DNA of 64,000 bases from Pseudomonas extremaustralis (GCF_900102035.1 NZ_LT629689.1:3394001-3458000); one strand, 5' to 3'; shown: positions 36,546 through 45,768, counted from the stretch's first letter. Made by a program: numbers and translations. The notes: generated by a model from the sequence alone, not told the origin.

Positions 36546-37331
36546 ATGCGTAAACAACTGATGATCCCTGCCCTGTTGGCGATGAGCGTTGCCCTGGCGG
36601 CCTGCTCCACCCCGCCGAACGCGAACCTGGAAAACGCACGGACCAACTTCTCGGCCCTGCAGTCCAACCCGAACGCCACCAAGGTTGCCGCCCTGGAAAC
36701 CAAGGACGCCCAGGATTGGCTGGATAAGGCTGACAAGGCCTACCGCAACAAGGAAGACCAGAAGAAAGTCGACCAACTGGCGTACCTGACCAACCAGCGC
36801 GTGGAAGTGGCCAAAGACACCATCGCGCTGCGCGAATCGGAAGCCAAGCTGAAAAACGCTGGCGACGAACGTGCCCGCGCCCTGTTGGAAGCCCGCGATG
36901 CACAGATCAAGCAACTGCAAAACAGCCTGAACGCCAAGCAAACCGAGCGCGGCACCCTGGTGACCTTCGGTGACGTGCTGTTTGCGACCAACAAGTCCGA
37001 CCTGAAACCCAACGGCCTGGTGAACATCACCAAGCTGGCGCAGTTCCTGCGCGATAACCCGGACCGTAAAGTGATCGTCGAAGGCTACACCGACAGCACC
37101 GGTTCGGACTCGTACAACCAGAGCCTGTCCGAGCGTCGTGCGGCCTCCGTGCAGCGTGCACTGGCCCAGCAAGGCGTGGATATCTCGCGCATCGTGACCC
37201 AGGGCTACGGCAAGGAATACCCGGTTGCCGATAACGGCAGCGTCTCCGGCCGTGCGATGAACCGCCGCGTCGAAGTGACCATTTCCAACGACAACCAGCC
37301 GGTCAAGCCACGTTCGTCGATGGCGAACTGA
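36546..37331 (+). CDS. lptF: OmpA-family outer-membrane lipoprotein (LptF type)
   Basis: 261 residues. Signal MRKQLMIPALLAMSVALAAC with C20 in lipobox LAAC. A helical DUF4398-like region (about 25-125) with long coiled-coil character is followed by an OmpA peptidoglycan-binding domain: GDVLFATNKSDLKPNG, VEGYTDSTGSDSYNQSLSERRA, and RIVTQGYGKEYPVADN...RAMNRRVEVTI. These bind diaminopimelate in the cell wall, anchoring the envelope. Its P. aeruginosa counterpart PA3692 (LptF) is AlgU-controlled and protects against stress. A strong terminator follows. Confidence 0.88.
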   Translation: MRKQLMIPALLAMSVALAACSTPPNANLENARTNFSALQSNPNATKVAALETKDAQDWLDKADKAYRNKEDQKKVDQLAYLTNQRVEVAKDTIALRESEAKLKNAGDERARALLEARDAQIKQLQNSLNAKQTERGTLVTFGDVLFATNKSDLKPNGLVNITKLAQFLRDNPDRKVIVEGYTDSTGSDSYNQSLSERRAASVQRALAQQGVDISRIVTQGYGKEYPVADNGSVSGRAMNRRVEVTISNDNQPVKPRSSMAN

Positions 37332-37352
37332 TTGATTGATGCTGGAAAGAAG

Positions 37353-37380
37353 AACCCCACCTGACGGTGGGGTTTTTCTT
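37353..37380 (+). terminator. Rho-independent terminator of lptF
   Basis: AACCCCACC and GGTGGGGTT enclose TGAC and are followed by TTTCTT; about 20 bases after the lptF stop. Confidence 0.88.
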
Positions 37381-37385
37381 GCCTG

Positions 37386-37679
37386 TCAGACTTGGATTTT
37401 TCGACCGTTGTCGCTATCCGGCATCATCGCCTGCATGCCTTCGCGTCCGGCCAGCATCTTGTTGATTTGCTCAAGGTCCGGCTGATCGCCAGCGCCCGAG
37501 GAACCCCCACCGCTCTGCGCGCCACCGGCAGCACCCGAGAGCATTTCCAACAGTTTCTTGAGCAGCTCCGGATCGATTCCGCCCTTCTGCTGCTCGCGGC
37601 CATACGCGCCCTTCTGGTCGAGGCTGTCCTGGCCCCTCGACATGCCCAACATCCGGCCTAATGCACCAACGTCCATCAT
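37386..37679 (-). CDS. Small conserved hypothetical protein (PA3693-like)
   Basis: 97 residues from the ATG at 37677-37679; the next ATG (37674-37676) is spaced better to the AGGAG and is equally possible. Sequence is MMDVGALGRMLGMSRGQDSL followed by a Gly/Ser-rich middle (SGAAGGAQSGGGSSGAGDQ) and a short helix LEQINKMLAGREGMQAMM. The D-x-E-L-LKKLLEMLSG run is amphipathic. No signal or known domain; probably partly disordered. Convergent with lptF. Confidence 0.65.
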   Translation of the reverse strand: MMDVGALGRMLGMSRGQDSLDQKGAYGREQQKGGIDPELLKKLLEMLSGAAGGAQSGGGSSGAGDQPDLEQINKMLAGREGMQAMMPDSDNGRKIQV

Positions 37680-37782
37680 CACACTCCTGGATTCGTCATT
37701 CGTAGGTTATGTGCCAGCGCTGCTGACACCCCACTCAGTGGTTTCTCACGGAATGCGGTTCCAAATATTTCGGGAGTGCGGG

Positions 37783-38109
37783 TTATTGCTGCAACTGCGG
37801 GGTTTCCTGACCAACGCAACGCACGGCCTGTTTCTTGTTGTTCACCAGCACACCGCTGAGGCCCTTCTGTTCGGTGTCAAACATCACCAATACGCCGTCC
37901 ACGCATTGCGCCACTTGGGCCGCCGGGGTCAGGGAAATCTTGTAGTCCTCGCCAGGCACGGTCTTGAGCATGGTGAAGTCGCTGAGCAGCAACGCATCTT
38001 CCGGTTTGGCGAAGTGCAGGTAGCCGTAGTACCACAGGCAGCCGACGGTGCCGATGATGGTGCCGATGCCAGTGAGGATCAGCGGGATCATATTGCGTTC
38101 TTCGCTCAT
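37783..38109 (-). CDS. Membrane-anchored small conserved protein (PA3694-like)
   Basis: 108 residues. One N-terminal transmembrane helix (about 8-29, PLILTGIGTIIGTVGCLWYYG), then a soluble domain with two cysteines far apart (AQCVDGVLVMFDTEQKG and VRCVGQETP). The predicted topology puts the domain in the periplasm, where the cysteines could be disulfide-bonded. No known family recognised. Its start codon overlaps the stop of the alpha/beta-hydrolase gene by 4 bases, so the two genes form one operon. Confidence 0.75.
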   Translation of the reverse strand: MSEERNMIPLILTGIGTIIGTVGCLWYYGYLHFAKPEDALLLSDFTMLKTVPGEDYKISLTPAAQVAQCVDGVLVMFDTEQKGLSGVLVNNKKQAVRCVGQETPQLQQ

Positions 38110-39011
38110 TGCGGGCTCTCTGATGAATCAACGTGGGAAGTCGGGTAATTCGGAATTTCGCCGAGGCGGCGCAGGCCGTTGAAGTGTTGCGGGTCATCCA
38201 GGTACCGCAGCATCACGGTTTGCCAGGTTTTGTCGGCGAAGGTCTGCACATGGCCACCGCGGGTCAACTGCAATACCCGGGGCGGCGGTGCGGCCTGGTA
38301 CAGGCGGATAACATTGGCCACGGGTACGATCGGGTCATCCAGGCTGTGGAACAGCAGTTTGGGCACGCCGGTCAACCGGGGCATGGCTTGGATAGCGCTG
38401 TCGGCATCCGGCACCAGCCAGGACAAGGGCACTTGCAATGGCCATGTTAACCAAGAGGTGCTCAGGGCGAATTGTCCTACGTCACGATAACTGGCAGGCA
38501 CACCGTCCAGCACCAGGGCCTTGAGCTGGGACTGCCGCTCCGGGTGGTCAGCCAGGTAATGCACCGCCAACGCACCGCCCAGGCTCTGGCCCAGGACAAT
38601 CAGGGGCTGGCCCTGGGTTTCCGGGGCCTTGTCGAGCCAACTGAATGCCGCGTCCACATCCTGGTAGACCGCCGGCAACGAGGGTTTGCCTTCCGACAGT
38701 CCGTAGCCGCGATAGTCCAGCAAGAGCACTTGATAGCCTTGCTCCGGCAACCACCAACTGCCGCCCAGGTGCCAGGCCAGATTGCCGCCGTTGCCATGCA
38801 GGTGCAGCACCGTGCCCTTGAGCGGCACGCCGGGCTTGGCCGGCAGCCACCAGGCGTGCAGCTTTACCCCATCGGCGGTGGTCAGGGTGACGTCACGGTA
38901 TTGCAGGTGAGCCTTTTCTGGCGTGAACGGCAGGCCGGGTTCGGGGTAGAACAGCAGCGAGCTGCAGCCGTTCAATGTGAGTAGCAGGCAAAGAATGCCG
39001 AGGATTCTCAT
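38106..39011 (-). CDS. Lipoprotein alpha/beta hydrolase
   Basis: 301 residues. Lipobox LNGC with C16 after a short signal (LGILCLLLTLNGC). Alpha/beta-hydrolase fold with oxyanion loop LHLHGNGGN, the nucleophile elbow GQSLGGALAVHY, an aspartate in SLDDPIVP and a histidine in TRGGHVQTF completing the Ser-Asp-His triad. Resembles Bem46/FrsA-like serine hydrolases; substrate unknown. Translated leftward and coupled to the membrane protein at 37783. Upstream lies a REP doublet. Confidence 0.85.
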   Translation of the reverse strand: MRILGILCLLLTLNGCSSLLFYPEPGLPFTPEKAHLQYRDVTLTTADGVKLHAWWLPAKPGVPLKGTVLHLHGNGGNLAWHLGGSWWLPEQGYQVLLLDYRGYGLSEGKPSLPAVYQDVDAAFSWLDKAPETQGQPLIVLGQSLGGALAVHYLADHPERQSQLKALVLDGVPASYRDVGQFALSTSWLTWPLQVPLSWLVPDADSAIQAMPRLTGVPKLLFHSLDDPIVPVANVIRLYQAAPPPRVLQLTRGGHVQTFADKTWQTVMLRYLDDPQHFNGLRRLGEIPNYPTSHVDSSESPQ

Positions 39012-39063
39012 CCGTTGAAGCCTCGTGAGCAGGTTGTAAATCTAAAGACCCATGGGATCGGAC

Positions 39064-39152
39064 TGCAGGAGCGGGCTTGCCTGCGATAGCAGTGTGTCAG
39101 TTGACACTTATGCGTCCGATGCAGCGCTATCGGGAGCAAGCTCCCTCCCACA
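39064..39152. repeat. REPIN: two inverted REP copies
   Basis: TGCAGGAGCGGGCTTGCCTGCGA at the left and TCGGGAGCAAGCTCCCTCCCACA at the right face each other around 40 bases. The two halves are of slightly different REP subtypes. It lies between the hydrolase gene and the QEGLA gene, both leftward. Confidence 0.8.
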
Positions 39153-39182
39153 TTGTTGAAGCCGTTGCATCAGTCACATCGT

Positions 39183-40460
39183 TTACAGGATGTTGGAGTA
39201 ATCCGCCTCGATCCGGTCCAGGCTCAGGTGGTTGAGGAAGTTGGAGAAGCACATCCACGCCGCCAGCGCGTTCATGTCGCGGAACTGCTCGGGCAGGTAT
39301 TTGGGCGGTACCACCAGGCCTTCGTCGATGAGTTGGCGCAGGGTGCGCATGTCTTCCAGGGTGGTCTTGCCGCAGAACAGCAGCGGCACTTGTTCCAGCT
39401 TGCCTTTGCGGACAGCCAGCTGGATGTAGTTGTAGACCATGATGAAGCCCTTGAGGTAGGACAAATCCTTGGTAAACGGCAGGCCAGTCGGCACCGAGCC
39501 ACGGAATACGCGGCTGGCATTGCCGTAGCTTTCGGCCATTTCAAAGCCTTGCTCACGGAAGAACTCGAACACCTGCAGGAAGTCGGCGCCCTCTTCCACC
39601 ATATGGATAGCGCGAGTGCGATTGGTCAGTTTGCGCAGGCGGCTGGGGTAGGACGCGAAGGTGATGATCTCCATCAGGATCGCCAGGCCTTCCTGGGTCA
39701 CGGTGGACGACGGCGGGCCCTTGGACAGAAAGGTGCAGATCGGCTGGTTCAGGCCGTTGAGGGTGGTACCCACGTGCACCAGGCCTTCATGCACTTCCAG
39801 TGCACGCACGTCGCGCTCGTTGAACATCGCATCGGCGCGGATCTTGATGTAGTCGGCACCCGCTGCCGCGTCGGCGACGATTCCGTCGGACTCGAATACG
39901 CGGATGGTTTCCTCGGCCTCGCCAAACACCTTGTTCAGACGGGTTTGCAACAGGCTGACCGCGTCCTTGGCGGTGAGGGTCTTGGCCTCGTCCTTCAGGT
40001 CGCCACGGACGTCGATATTGTTCAAGTAGTCGGAGAGCATCAGGCCCAGGTCAGCCAGGGTCGGGTCGCCGGCATGGAAGGCGTCGGAGGCGGCGCCGTA
40101 CAGTTCCTGGGAAATCAGGCCGAAGTCCTCGGTACCGCGGGCTTCGAGCATACGCACCACCATGCGGTACTCCCGGCACATGCGGCGCATGATCTGCCCC
40201 ACCGGGCTGAACTGGCCGAGACGGCGGGTGATGTCACGCTCGATATTCTGGAATTCCAGCTTCACCGCGCTGGAGTCGAACGACAGCGGGCGATTCAGGT
40301 AGTAGTCGCGGTCTACGGCGGGCATGGCCTTGCCCTTGGCCTTGAGGAATCCCTGGCGGATGTTTTCGTCCCATTTCACCGCGTCGAGGACGCGAATCGG
40401 TGTTTGCGCCAGCACAATGCGATCAGACAAGGTGCGTATCGTCTGCTGGTAATCGTCCAC
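39183..40460 (-). CDS. DUF1704 / QEGLA-motif putative zinc metallopeptidase
   Basis: 425 residues starting at a GTG (40458-40460) with GAGGAAG 8-10 bases upstream. The protein carries H224-E225-x-x-x... HEGLVH, i.e. HExxH with H224 and H228-229 (EVHEGLVHVG), and 27 residues later the family name motif QEGLA (256-260, TVTQEGLAILME) whose glutamate E257 probably is the third zinc ligand. This is the DUF1704 family, called in bacteria 'flavohemoglobin expression-modulating QEGLA motif protein' and related to the MATCAP peptidases of animals. No signal peptide, so cytoplasmic. Substrate in bacteria unknown. Gene order with two lipoproteins, a TetR regulator and lysS matches PA3696-PA3700. Confidence 0.86.
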   Translation of the reverse strand: MDDYQQTIRTLSDRIVLAQTPIRVLDAVKWDENIRQGFLKAKGKAMPAVDRDYYLNRPLSFDSSAVKLEFQNIERDITRRLGQFSPVGQIMRRMCREYRMVVRMLEARGTEDFGLISQELYGAASDAFHAGDPTLADLGLMLSDYLNNIDVRGDLKDEAKTLTAKDAVSLLQTRLNKVFGEAEETIRVFESDGIVADAAAGADYIKIRADAMFNERDVRALEVHEGLVHVGTTLNGLNQPICTFLSKGPPSSTVTQEGLAILMEIITFASYPSRLRKLTNRTRAIHMVEEGADFLQVFEFFREQGFEMAESYGNASRVFRGSVPTGLPFTKDLSYLKGFIMVYNYIQLAVRKGKLEQVPLLFCGKTTLEDMRTLRQLIDEGLVVPPKYLPEQFRDMNALAAWMCFSNFLNHLSLDRIEADYSNIL

Positions 40461-40481
40461 CCGGTGCTTCCTCTTTAAACG

Positions 40482-41030
40482 TTATTGGCCCGCGCGCTGG
40501 TAGCGGGCGGCTTCAACGAACACATCGGCGTTGGCCGGGTTATCCAGGTAGGCAAACACCTGGTTCATGGGGCTGTCCACCAGCACCCCGGCGCCTTCGA
40601 CGGTTTCTACTGGGCTGCCGTGCAATGCTTGCTGGCCTATGGCTTGATGGATCTGCTCAAGGTCGAGGTTGTAGACCACCAATTCATGCTTATCGTCGAT
40701 CTCAAAGCCGGCCAGGACGTAATGCCCACCGAATTTTGCCGGCAACGGCGCCGACAAGTACCAGCGGCTGCCATGGCGCGAGACGCTGAACAGGTACTCG
40801 TCGCGCTGGCTCGGCTTGGCTGTAGGGTAGCTCACGGCTTTGTAGCGATGTTGGCCGGCGCGGCTGATGGTCAGCTTGAGGGGCTCGCCCCAGGCGTTTT
40901 TGCTGCTCCATTGGCCCAGCAAGGCCTTCGGCGCGGCTTCAGGGGCCGGCAGCGGGTCCTTGAAGGTTACCAGGCAACCGCTGAGCAGCAGGAACGACAA
41001 CGCGATGACCGCGACACGCCAGGTTTTCAT
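40482..41030 (-). CDS. Lipoprotein, conserved, unknown function
   Basis: 182 residues from the ATG at 41028-41030, which follows a GGGGG run. Signal WRVAVIALSFLLLSGC, lipobox LSGC with C19. The mature domain opens LVTFKDPLPAPEAAPKALLGQWSSKNAWGEPLKL and continues as a beta-rich lipocalin-like or NlpE-like barrel: alternating strands (YKAVSYPTAKPSQRDEYLFSVS, RWYLSAPLPAKFGGHYVLAGFEI). No catalytic motif. Between the QEGLA gene and the TetR gene, on their strand. Confidence 0.8.
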   Translation of the reverse strand: MKTWRVAVIALSFLLLSGCLVTFKDPLPAPEAAPKALLGQWSSKNAWGEPLKLTISRAGQHRYKAVSYPTAKPSQRDEYLFSVSRHGSRWYLSAPLPAKFGGHYVLAGFEIDDKHELVVYNLDLEQIHQAIGQQALHGSPVETVEGAGVLVDSPMNQVFAYLDNPANADVFVEAARYQRAGQ

Positions 41031-41046
41031 TGGACATCCCCCGGTG

Positions 41047-41772
41047 TCAGACCGAGGCCAACACCAAATGCATGTAACGCTTGAGAATCTCAAGCATCTC
41101 GTCAGCGGTCAGAGGCTCTGCGCCGCCCAGCAGGCCCTGATATTCCATCCGACCGATTATCGCCGTCAACACTTTGGCATCCTGCTGCGGCTCACGCGAG
41201 CCCAATACCTGGAAAAACTGCCCGGTGCCCTGCAACAGGATCTGCTGGTGAGAACGCACCAGTTCGGCCAGGCGCGGGTTGAGCAAGGCTTCCTGGCGAA
41301 ACGCCTGTTCGGCCATCAGGTGTTCGCGACGGTTGTTCAACTGGCGCATGACGTAATCGGCGGTCAGCCTTGCAATGTCATCGGCCAATTGCGAGCGCGA
41401 TTCCGGGCTGCCATCGCCGTAGGCGACCATCTCACGCAACAGGCCTTCGTTGCGCACCCACAAATTGCCCATGAAGGCGGCGCTGCGTTCGACGTATTGG
41501 GCGAAGGTATCGGTGAGCAGGTCATCGATGTCCTTGAAGTAATACGTCGTCGCCGATAAGGGCACACCCGCCTCCGCCGCCACCGCACGATGGCGCACAG
41601 CCCGCACTCCATCGCGTACCACGATGCGCATGGCGGCATCGAGAATGTCTTGCCTGCGCTGCTCGCTGCCCCGACGACTGGCCTTGCGGCCCTGGTACTG
41701 GACGCTTTCAGCCACGGCAGCGGCAATGCCGGCGGCGCCTTCTTGAGCGGTTACGCGGTTCACGACTGACAT
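41047..41772 (-). CDS. TetR-family transcriptional regulator
   Basis: 241 residues from the ATG at 41770-41772 (a TTG 15 bases upstream is an alternative). DNA-binding domain near 37-82: QRRQDILDAAMRIVVRDGVRAVRHRAVAAEAGVPLSATTYYF, with TTYYFKDIDDLL as recognition helix end. The C-terminal ligand domain is long and has many polar residues. It heads a leftward cluster (lipoprotein, QEGLA protein) 16 bases away and could regulate it. In order it matches PA3699. Confidence 0.88.
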   Translation of the reverse strand: MSVVNRVTAQEGAAGIAAAVAESVQYQGRKASRRGSEQRRQDILDAAMRIVVRDGVRAVRHRAVAAEAGVPLSATTYYFKDIDDLLTDTFAQYVERSAAFMGNLWVRNEGLLREMVAYGDGSPESRSQLADDIARLTADYVMRQLNNRREHLMAEQAFRQEALLNPRLAELVRSHQQILLQGTGQFFQVLGSREPQQDAKVLTAIIGRMEYQGLLGGAEPLTADEMLEILKRYMHLVLASV

Positions 41773-41832
41773 CCTTGAATAGATCAAAAACCCGGCGCTG
41801 TTTGCTTGACGCTTATAAACGCCGCATAAAAA

Positions 41833-41854
41833 AGCCGCCTTATAAAAGGCGGCT
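41833..41854 (-). terminator. Rho-independent terminator of lysS
   Basis: AGCCGCCTT and AAGGCGGCT pair around ATAA; the minus-strand tail is a run of T (TTTTTT), right after the lysS stop at 41871. Confidence 0.9.
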
Positions 41855-41870
41855 CTGGATTTCGCTACGG

Positions 41871-43373
41871 TTACGCTTGTGGCCGCATGTGCGGGAACAG
41901 GATCACGTCGCGGATCGACGGCGAGTTGGTCAACAACATCACCAGGCGGTCGATACCGATACCTTCACCGGCCGTCGGCGGCATGCCGTATTCCAGGGCC
42001 CGCACGAAGTCGGCGTCGTAGTGCATGGCTTCGTCGTCGCCGGCGTCCTTGTCGGCCACCTGGGCCATGAAGCGCTCGGCCTGGTCTTCCGCGTCGTTGA
42101 GCTCGGAGTAGGCGTTGGCGATTTCGCGGCCGCCGATGAACAGCTCGAAACGGTCGGTGACGTTCGGATTTTCATCGTTGCGACGGGCCAGCGGCGACAC
42201 TTCGAACGGGTACTGGGTAATGAAGTGCGGCTGTTCCAGCTTGTGCTCCACCAGTTCCTCGAAAATCATCACCTGCAGCTTGCCCAGGCCTTCGAAGCCC
42301 AGCACCTTGGCCCCGGCTTTCTTGGCGATGGCGCGAGCCTTGTCGATGTCGTTCAGGTCGTCGGCGGTCAGCTCGGGGTTGTACTTGAGGATCGAGTCGA
42401 ACACCGACAGACGCACGAACGGCTCGCCGAAGTGGAACACCTTGTCGCCGTACGGCACGTCGGTGCTGCCCAGGACCAGCTGCGCCAGTTCACGGAACAG
42501 TTCTTCGGTGAGGTCCATGTTGTCTTCGTAGTCGGCGTAGGCCTGGTAGAACTCCAACATGGTGAATTCCGGGTTGTGCCGGGTCGAGACACCTTCGTTG
42601 CGGAAGTTGCGGTTGATCTCGAACACCTTCTCGAAACCGCCGACCACCAGGCGCTTGAGGTACAGCTCAGGCGCGATACGCAGGAACATTTCCATGTCCA
42701 GCGCGTTATGGTGGGTTTCGAATGGCTTGGCTGCGGCGCCGCCGGGGATGGTTTGCAGCATCGGCGTTTCCACTTCCAGGAAGTCACGCTTCATCAGGAA
42801 GCTGCGGATGTGGGCGATGACTTGCGAACGCACGCGGAAAGTCTGGCGCACGTCTTCGTTGACGATCAGGTCAACGTAACGCTGACGGTAGCGTTGCTCG
42901 GTGTCGGTCAGGCCGTGGTGCTTGTCCGGCAGCGGGCGCAGGGATTTGGTCAGCAGGCGCACGCTGGTCATTTCGACGTACAGGTCGCCCTTGCCGGAAC
43001 GGGCCAGGGTGCCTTCGGCGGCGATGATGTCGCCCATGTCCCAGGTTTTCACCGAGGCCAGGGTTTCTTCGGACAGGGTCTTGCGGTTGACGTAGACCTG
43101 GATGCGCCCGGTCATGTCCTGGATCACCATGAACGAGCCACGGTTGAGCATGATGCGACCTGCCACCTTGACCGGGATCGCAGCCTCTGCCAGCTCTTCC
43201 TTGGTCTTGTCCGCATACTGCTTCTGCAAGGCATCGCAGTAGTTTTCGCGGCGGAAGTCGTTGGGGAAGGCATTGCCCTTGGCGCGCTCGGCGGCAAGCT
43301 TTTCCTTGCGCAGGGCGATCAGGGAGTTTTCTTCCTGTTGCAGGGCTTGCGGGTCGAGTTGTTGGTCGCTCAT
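41871..43373 (-). CDS. lysS: Lysyl-tRNA synthetase, class II
   Basis: 500 residues, the usual length. N-terminal OB-fold anticodon-binding region ([29 protein letters not shown]), then the class II core: motif 1 ([22 protein letters not shown]), motif 2 ([16 protein letters not shown] ... [17 protein letters not shown]) and motif 3 ([20 protein letters not shown]). Identification is secure. Its strand partner prfB follows 76 bases upstream, the usual prfB-lysS order. A REP element lies in the gap. Confidence 0.97.
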   Translation of the reverse strand: MSDQQLDPQALQQEENSLIALRKEKLAAERAKGNAFPNDFRRENYCDALQKQYADKTKEELAEAAIPVKVAGRIMLNRGSFMVIQDMTGRIQVYVNRKTLSEETLASVKTWDMGDIIAAEGTLARSGKGDLYVEMTSVRLLTKSLRPLPDKHHGLTDTEQRYRQRYVDLIVNEDVRQTFRVRSQVIAHIRSFLMKRDFLEVETPMLQTIPGGAAAKPFETHHNALDMEMFLRIAPELYLKRLVVGGFEKVFEINRNFRNEGVSTRHNPEFTMLEFYQAYADYEDNMDLTEELFRELAQLVLGSTDVPYGDKVFHFGEPFVRLSVFDSILKYNPELTADDLNDIDKARAIAKKAGAKVLGFEGLGKLQVMIFEELVEHKLEQPHFITQYPFEVSPLARRNDENPNVTDRFELFIGGREIANAYSELNDAEDQAERFMAQVADKDAGDDEAMHYDADFVRALEYGMPPTAGEGIGIDRLVMLLTNSPSIRDVILFPHMRPQA

Positions 43374-43416
43374 GTCTTTAGATTTTCCATCAGGTTCGTT
43401 GTCCCCGACCTGCGGC

Positions 43417-43446
43417 CGGGGATCGCCGGCAAGCCGGCTCCTACAG
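43417..43446. repeat. REP element between prfB and lysS
   Basis: CGGGGATCGCCGGCAAGCCGG followed by CTCCTACAG is a single REP of the TGTAGGAGCCGGCTTGCCGGCG subtype, in the 76-base gap between prfB and lysS. Confidence 0.75.
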
Positions 43447-43449
43447 TCT

Positions 43450-44545
43450 TTACAGGCCCGATTTCAGGCTGGCTTCCAGGTATTCGTCGATGTCGCCGTC
43501 GAGCACCTTGTCGCAATCGCTGCGTTCGATGTTAGTGCGCAGATCCTTGATCCGCGACGCATCGAGCACATAAGAACGGATCTGGTGACCCCAGCCGATA
43601 TCCGACTTGGTGTCTTCCAGCGCCTGGGAAGCGGCGTTGCGTTTCTGCATTTCCTGCTCGTACAACTTGGCCCGCAGCATTTTCATGGCGGTGTCCTTGT
43701 TCGCGTGCTGGGAACGCTCATTCTGGCAGCTGACCACGGTGTTGGTCGGTACGTGGGTGATACGTACGGCCGAGTCGGTGGTGTTTACGTGCTGACCACC
43801 GGCGCCGGAGGAGCGGTACGTGTCGATCCGCAGGTCGGCCGGGTTGATCTCGATTTCCACCTTGTCGTCGATCTCGGGCGAAACGAATACCGCACAGAAC
43901 GAGGTGTGGCGACGGTTGCCGGAGTCGAACGGGCTCTTGCGCACTAGGCGGTGCACGCCGATCTCGGTACGCAGCCAGCCAAAGGCGTACTCGCCCTTGA
44001 TGTGCACGGTGGCGCCCTTGATGCCGGCGACTTCACCGGCCGACAGCTCCATGATGGTCGCGTCGAAACCGCGTTTGTCGGCCCAGCGAAGGTACATGCG
44101 CAACAGGATGTTGGCCCAGTCCTGGGCTTCGGTGCCGCCGGAACCGGCCTGAATGTCCAGGTAGGCGTTGTTCGGGTCCATTTCGTGGCTGAACATGCGA
44201 CGGAATTCGAGCTTGGCGAGGTTTTCCTCGAGACGGGCCAGCTCGGCGACGACATCGCCCACTGCGCCTTCGTCGTTTTCTTCGACGGCCATGTCCAGCA
44301 GGTCGCGGCAATCGCCCAAGCCGGTGTTCAGTTCGTCGAGGGTGTCGACGATCTGTGCCAGCGCAGAGCGCTCGCGGCCCAGTTCCTGGGCGTATTCAGG
44401 TTTGTTCCAGACACTCGGATCTTCAAGCTCGCGATTGACTTCGGTCAGACGCTCATGCTTTTGATCGTAGTCAAAGATACCCCCGAATAGTTTCGGAGCG
44501 CTCGGACAGGTCCTTGATGGTGTTAAGGATCGGGTTGATTTCCAT
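43450..44545 (-). CDS. prfB: Peptide chain release factor 2, with programmed +1 frameshift
   Basis: Terminates at UAA/UGA. Translation starts at the ATG at 44543-44545 ([20 protein letters not shown]...) and after 24 codons meets an in-frame TGA at 44471-44473; a +1 shift skips the T at 44473 and continues [15 protein letters not shown] frame to 43450. Combined length 364 residues. The larger frame holds the RF2 signatures: [11 protein letters not shown], the SPFDSG peptide anticodon, and GGQ in [11 protein letters not shown]. This is normal autoregulation by RF2 level, not a mutation. Annotate as joined 44474-44545 and 43450-44472. Confidence 0.95.
44470..44485 (-). promoter_or_regulatory. 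prfB programmed frameshift site
   Basis: Minus strand reads CGGGGGTATCTTTGAC: a Shine-Dalgarno-like GGGGG three bases before CTT TGA C. This is the conserved RF2 shift signal; ribosomes shift +1 at CTT when RF2 is scarce. Confidence 0.92.
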
Positions 44546-44670
44546 GGCGGGCAGCACTCGTTGGCGAACTTTTGAAAGCCGGCGAGTATAACGGCAAACG
44601 TCCGACAACGGCAGCCCGCTTGGCGAAAAGGCCGGGGTTTGCAGGCAAGCCGCAGAACATGAATTGCCAC

Positions 44671-44699
44671 TGTGGGAGGGGGTTTGCTCCCATATTCGG
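44671..44699. repeat. Single REP copy between prfB and wspR
   Basis: TGTGGGAGGGGGTTTGCTCC with the partial CATATTCGG end; its right arm is degenerate. Sits between the prfB leader and the wspR stop. Confidence 0.65.
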
Positions 44700-44717
44700 A
44701 TTTGCCCCAGTCTCAAG

Positions 44718-45719
44718 TCACTCGATGCCGACCTGATTGCGCCCGTTATTCTTGGCCGTATACAACCCCTTGTCTGCCGCCATGATCAGTTTCCGGCAAT
44801 CGGTGCCTTGTACTGGGGTCATGGTCGACAGACCGATGCTGATGGTCAGGCCCGCGCCTTCGGCCGGGGCGATATGCGGGATTTTCAGCGCGGCGACGGC
44901 CATGCGCAGCTTTTCGGCCACCAGCCGCGCCCCACCCGGCGAAGTATTGGGCAGCACCAGGGCGAACTCTTCGCCGCCGTAGCGCGCCGGCAGGTCCGAA
45001 GGGCGGCTGCTGGCTTCGCGGATGGCGGCAGCGACCTTGCGCAGGGCTTCGTCGCCTTCGACGTGGCCGAAGCTGTCGTTATAGGTCTTGAAGAAATCCA
45101 CGTCGATCATCAGCAGCGACAACTGGGTCTGGTCGCGCATGGCGCGGCGCCACTCCAGTTCCAGGTATTCGTCGAAGTGCCGGCGGTTGGACAGCCCGGT
45201 GAGGCCGTCGGAGTTCATCAGCCGTTGCAGCACCAGGTTGGTGTCGAGCAACTGTTGCTGGCTGACCCGTAGCGCGCGATACGCCGCGTCCCGCTGCAGC
45301 AGGGTCATGTATGAGCGCGAGTGATAGCGGATGCGCGCCACCAGTTCGATGTTGTCCGGCAGCTTGACCAGATAATCGTTGGCCCCGGCCGCGAACGCCG
45401 CACTCTTGATCATGGGGTCCTCTTTGGTGGAAAGCACAATGATCGGGATGTTCTGCGTGGCCGGGTGGTTGCGGTATTCGCGCACCAGGGTCAGGCCGTC
45501 GAGGCCGGGCATCACCAGGTCCTGCAGGATGACAGTCGGTTTGATGCGGATCGCCTGGGCGATGGCCTGGTGAGGGTCTGCGCAAAAGTGAAAGTCGATG
45601 TTGTCTTCATGGGCCAGGCCACGCCGCACCGCCTCGCCGATCATGGCTTGGTCGTCGACCAGCAACACCATGGCGGCGTTTTCGTCGGTCTTAATGTCGT
45701 CGATCTGTAAATCATTCAT
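44718..45719 (-). CDS. wspR: Diguanylate cyclase response regulator WspR
   Basis: Output of the Wsp surface-sensing pathway; makes c-di-GMP when phosphorylated. 333 residues: receiver domain (about 18-135) with acceptor D67 in [10 protein letters not shown] and K120, a linker with heptad-type leucines, then the GGDEF domain with the active motif GGEEF (248-252). The inhibitory I-site RPSD (239-242) is exactly five residues before it and is intact. WspR-specific: GGEEF rather than GGDEF. It is separated from wspF by 49 bases, the only real gap in the operon. Mutations in this operon cause the wrinkly-spreader phenotype in P. fluorescens. Confidence 0.96.
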   Translation of the reverse strand: MNDLQIDDIKTDENAAMVLLVDDQAMIGEAVRRGLAHEDNIDFHFCADPHQAIAQAIRIKPTVILQDLVMPGLDGLTLVREYRNHPATQNIPIIVLSTKEDPMIKSAAFAAGANDYLVKLPDNIELVARIRYHSRSYMTLLQRDAAYRALRVSQQQLLDTNLVLQRLMNSDGLTGLSNRRHFDEYLELEWRRAMRDQTQLSLLMIDVDFFKTYNDSFGHVEGDEALRKVAAAIREASSRPSDLPARYGGEEFALVLPNTSPGGARLVAEKLRMAVAALKIPHIAPAEGAGLTISIGLSTMTPVQGTDCRKLIMAADKGLYTAKNNGRNQVGIE

Positions 45720-45768
45720 GTGCAGTCACCTGAATTTCTACCTGCCTGCCAGCAGCGGGAAGAGCGGA

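Noticed and set aside
43450..44670. prfB as a frameshifted pseudogene
   Set aside because: The break is at the conserved programmed +1 site and both frames are intact.
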